Assembly (NCBI GenBank): GCA_946402785.1
Contig: CAMIXP010000062.1
Location: 1 to 7,435 of the forward strand
DNA: 7,435 nucleotides
Direction: 5' to 3'
DNA from: an uncultured Caryophanales bacterium
GTDB taxonomy: Bacteria; Bacillota_I; Bacilli_A; RF39; UBA660
The notes beneath the pieces were generated by a model. That model was not told the DNA's origin. It did no database searches and saw only the letters and a program-made list of their open reading frames with translations. Positions within the stretch are counted from its first letter, which is position 1, and each line of letters begins with the position of its first letter. The position numbers were made by a program, and so were the translations under genes. Below are positions 6,798-7,435 of this stretch, piece by piece.

Positions 6798-7435
6798 TCA
6801 ATTAAACATCTTAAGAACGGCTTTTCGATAAATCTCTTTGGCAAGATGTTCCCCATCTTCCAAATAATCCGTAATATTCGTAACAACCCCACTATTAATC
6901 TCTAAGATCTTTAATTCTTGATTCTCTAATAAAACAATATCAACACTCACAAATCGAAGATTTAATTTATCACACGCAAGAATTGCAATCTCACTTAATT
7001 TTTGCTCTAAAGAAGGATTCTTTGGTAAGAATGGAATCGCTCCTTTTGAAATATTATGTTGCCAACTATATTCAAATGTTTTTCCAGTCTCTAATACCCT
7101 ATCCAAAGAAGAATGATCTTTTAACTTTTCAAAGAAAGGTTTATTAAACTGACATAATAATTCATAAATGGTATGAACCCCATCTCCTACAACAATCGGT
7201 CTTTGTTTTCCAAAGATTAATAAGACTTCTCCATCTAATACAATGACACGGTATTCACATACAATTGAATAAAAAGGAGAAATACTAAGAGAATTATTAC
7301 TTTGAAATAAAAGCTTCATTTTCTCTTGTAGTTCCAAAAATGTCGTTGTATGAAATACTTCATCTCCATATGAACCACCATTTGCCTTCACAACAACATC
7401 GTCATAACAAGAATGAAAATAATCTTCTACTTCTT
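6798..7435 (-). CDS. ATP-grasp ligase, C-terminal part (N-terminus beyond the window)
   Basis: The frame is open from the window edge to TAA at 6798-6800, giving 211 visible residues. A GTG at 7391 is only an internal Val: codons upstream stay open and continue the conserved beta strand into DDVVVKANGGSYGDEVF, a typical ATP-grasp nucleotide-binding segment with its Lys. Then come CEYRVIVLDGEVLLIF, GDGVHTIYELL (seen in cyanophycin synthetase and GshF-type ligases), W-Q-H-N-I-S-K-G-A, and the metal-binding Asp/Glu/Asn set in VDIVLLENQELKILEINS. These enzymes join a carboxylate, activated as acyl phosphate, to an amine or thiol in the cytosol. The substrate-recognition N-terminal region is missing, so RimK-like, glutathione-synthetase-like or peptide-ligase roles cannot be separated. 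The gene ends at a strong terminator. The fold is confident; the substrate is unknown. Confidence 0.85.
   Translation of the reverse strand, partial: EVEDYFHSCYDDVVVKANGGSYGDEVFHTTTFLELQEKMKLLFQSNNSLSISPFYSIVCEYRVIVLDGEVLLIFGKQRPIVVGDGVHTIYELLCQFNKPFFEKLKDHSSLDRVLETGKTFEYSWQHNISKGAIPFLPKNPSLEQKLSEIAILACDKLNLRFVSVDIVLLENQELKILEINSGVVTNITDYLEDGEHLAKEIYRKAVLKMFN

Noticed and set aside
7389..7391. GTG at 7391 as a genuine start of the ATP-grasp gene
   Set aside because: The frame stays open to the window edge, and the residues before it complete the VVVK nucleotide-binding strand of the fold.
1..7435. The six genes as one operon or a new defence or biosynthetic system
   Set aside because: Most gaps carry a terminator followed by a promoter, and the products (peptidase, MraY, surface protein, ligase fragment) share no obvious pathway.
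1..7435. Plus-strand genes, tRNAs, riboswitches, CRISPR repeats or insertion sequences
   Set aside because: The minus-strand genes fill the window, all gaps are under 100 bp, and they contain only promoters, hairpins and ribosome sites.

Overview
The window looks like chromosome from a low-GC, cell-walled Gram-positive bacterium (Bacillota; a gut-type Bacilli/Erysipelotrichia/RF39-like lineage is my guess). The reasons are the AT-rich DNA, AGGAGG-type ribosome sites, TGnTATAAT promoters, TAA stops, TGG (not TGA) for Trp, a complete MraY, and a surface protein pairing a SipW-type N-terminus with a DUF6273-like C-terminus. The lineage was not tested by any search.

All six genes lie on the minus strand, so transcription runs from high to low coordinates. 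In that order they are: (1) the 3' part of an ATP-grasp ligase gene (6798 to the window edge); (2) a 559-residue coiled-coil protein of unknown function with two hydrophobic stretches (5040-6719); (3) mraY, the lipid I synthase of peptidoglycan synthesis (about 3982-4962); (4) a secreted or membrane-anchored two-domain surface protein (2647-3903); (5) an M18 aspartyl/aminopeptidase (1183-2565); (6) the 5' part of a transglutaminase-like protein gene (1106 down to the window edge).

The gaps are only about 60-80 bp, yet this does not look like one operon. Four of the five gaps hold a rho-independent terminator or weaker hairpin followed by an extended -10 promoter (TGTTATAAT, TGATATAAT, TGTTATACT, TGATATAAT). 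These place the predicted transcription start only 16-20 nt before the start codon. The fifth gap, before the coiled-coil gene, has a strong terminator and a poorer -10. The genes are therefore probably separate short transcription units rather than one pathway.

No mobile element, CRISPR array, tRNA, rRNA or riboswitch was seen, and no stretch over 100 bp is without a gene. The points most worth a second look are a Cys in the usual catalytic Asp position of the transglutaminase-like protein, the unexplained coiled-coil protein, and the repeated compact promoter layout. I do not see a convincing new multi-gene system.
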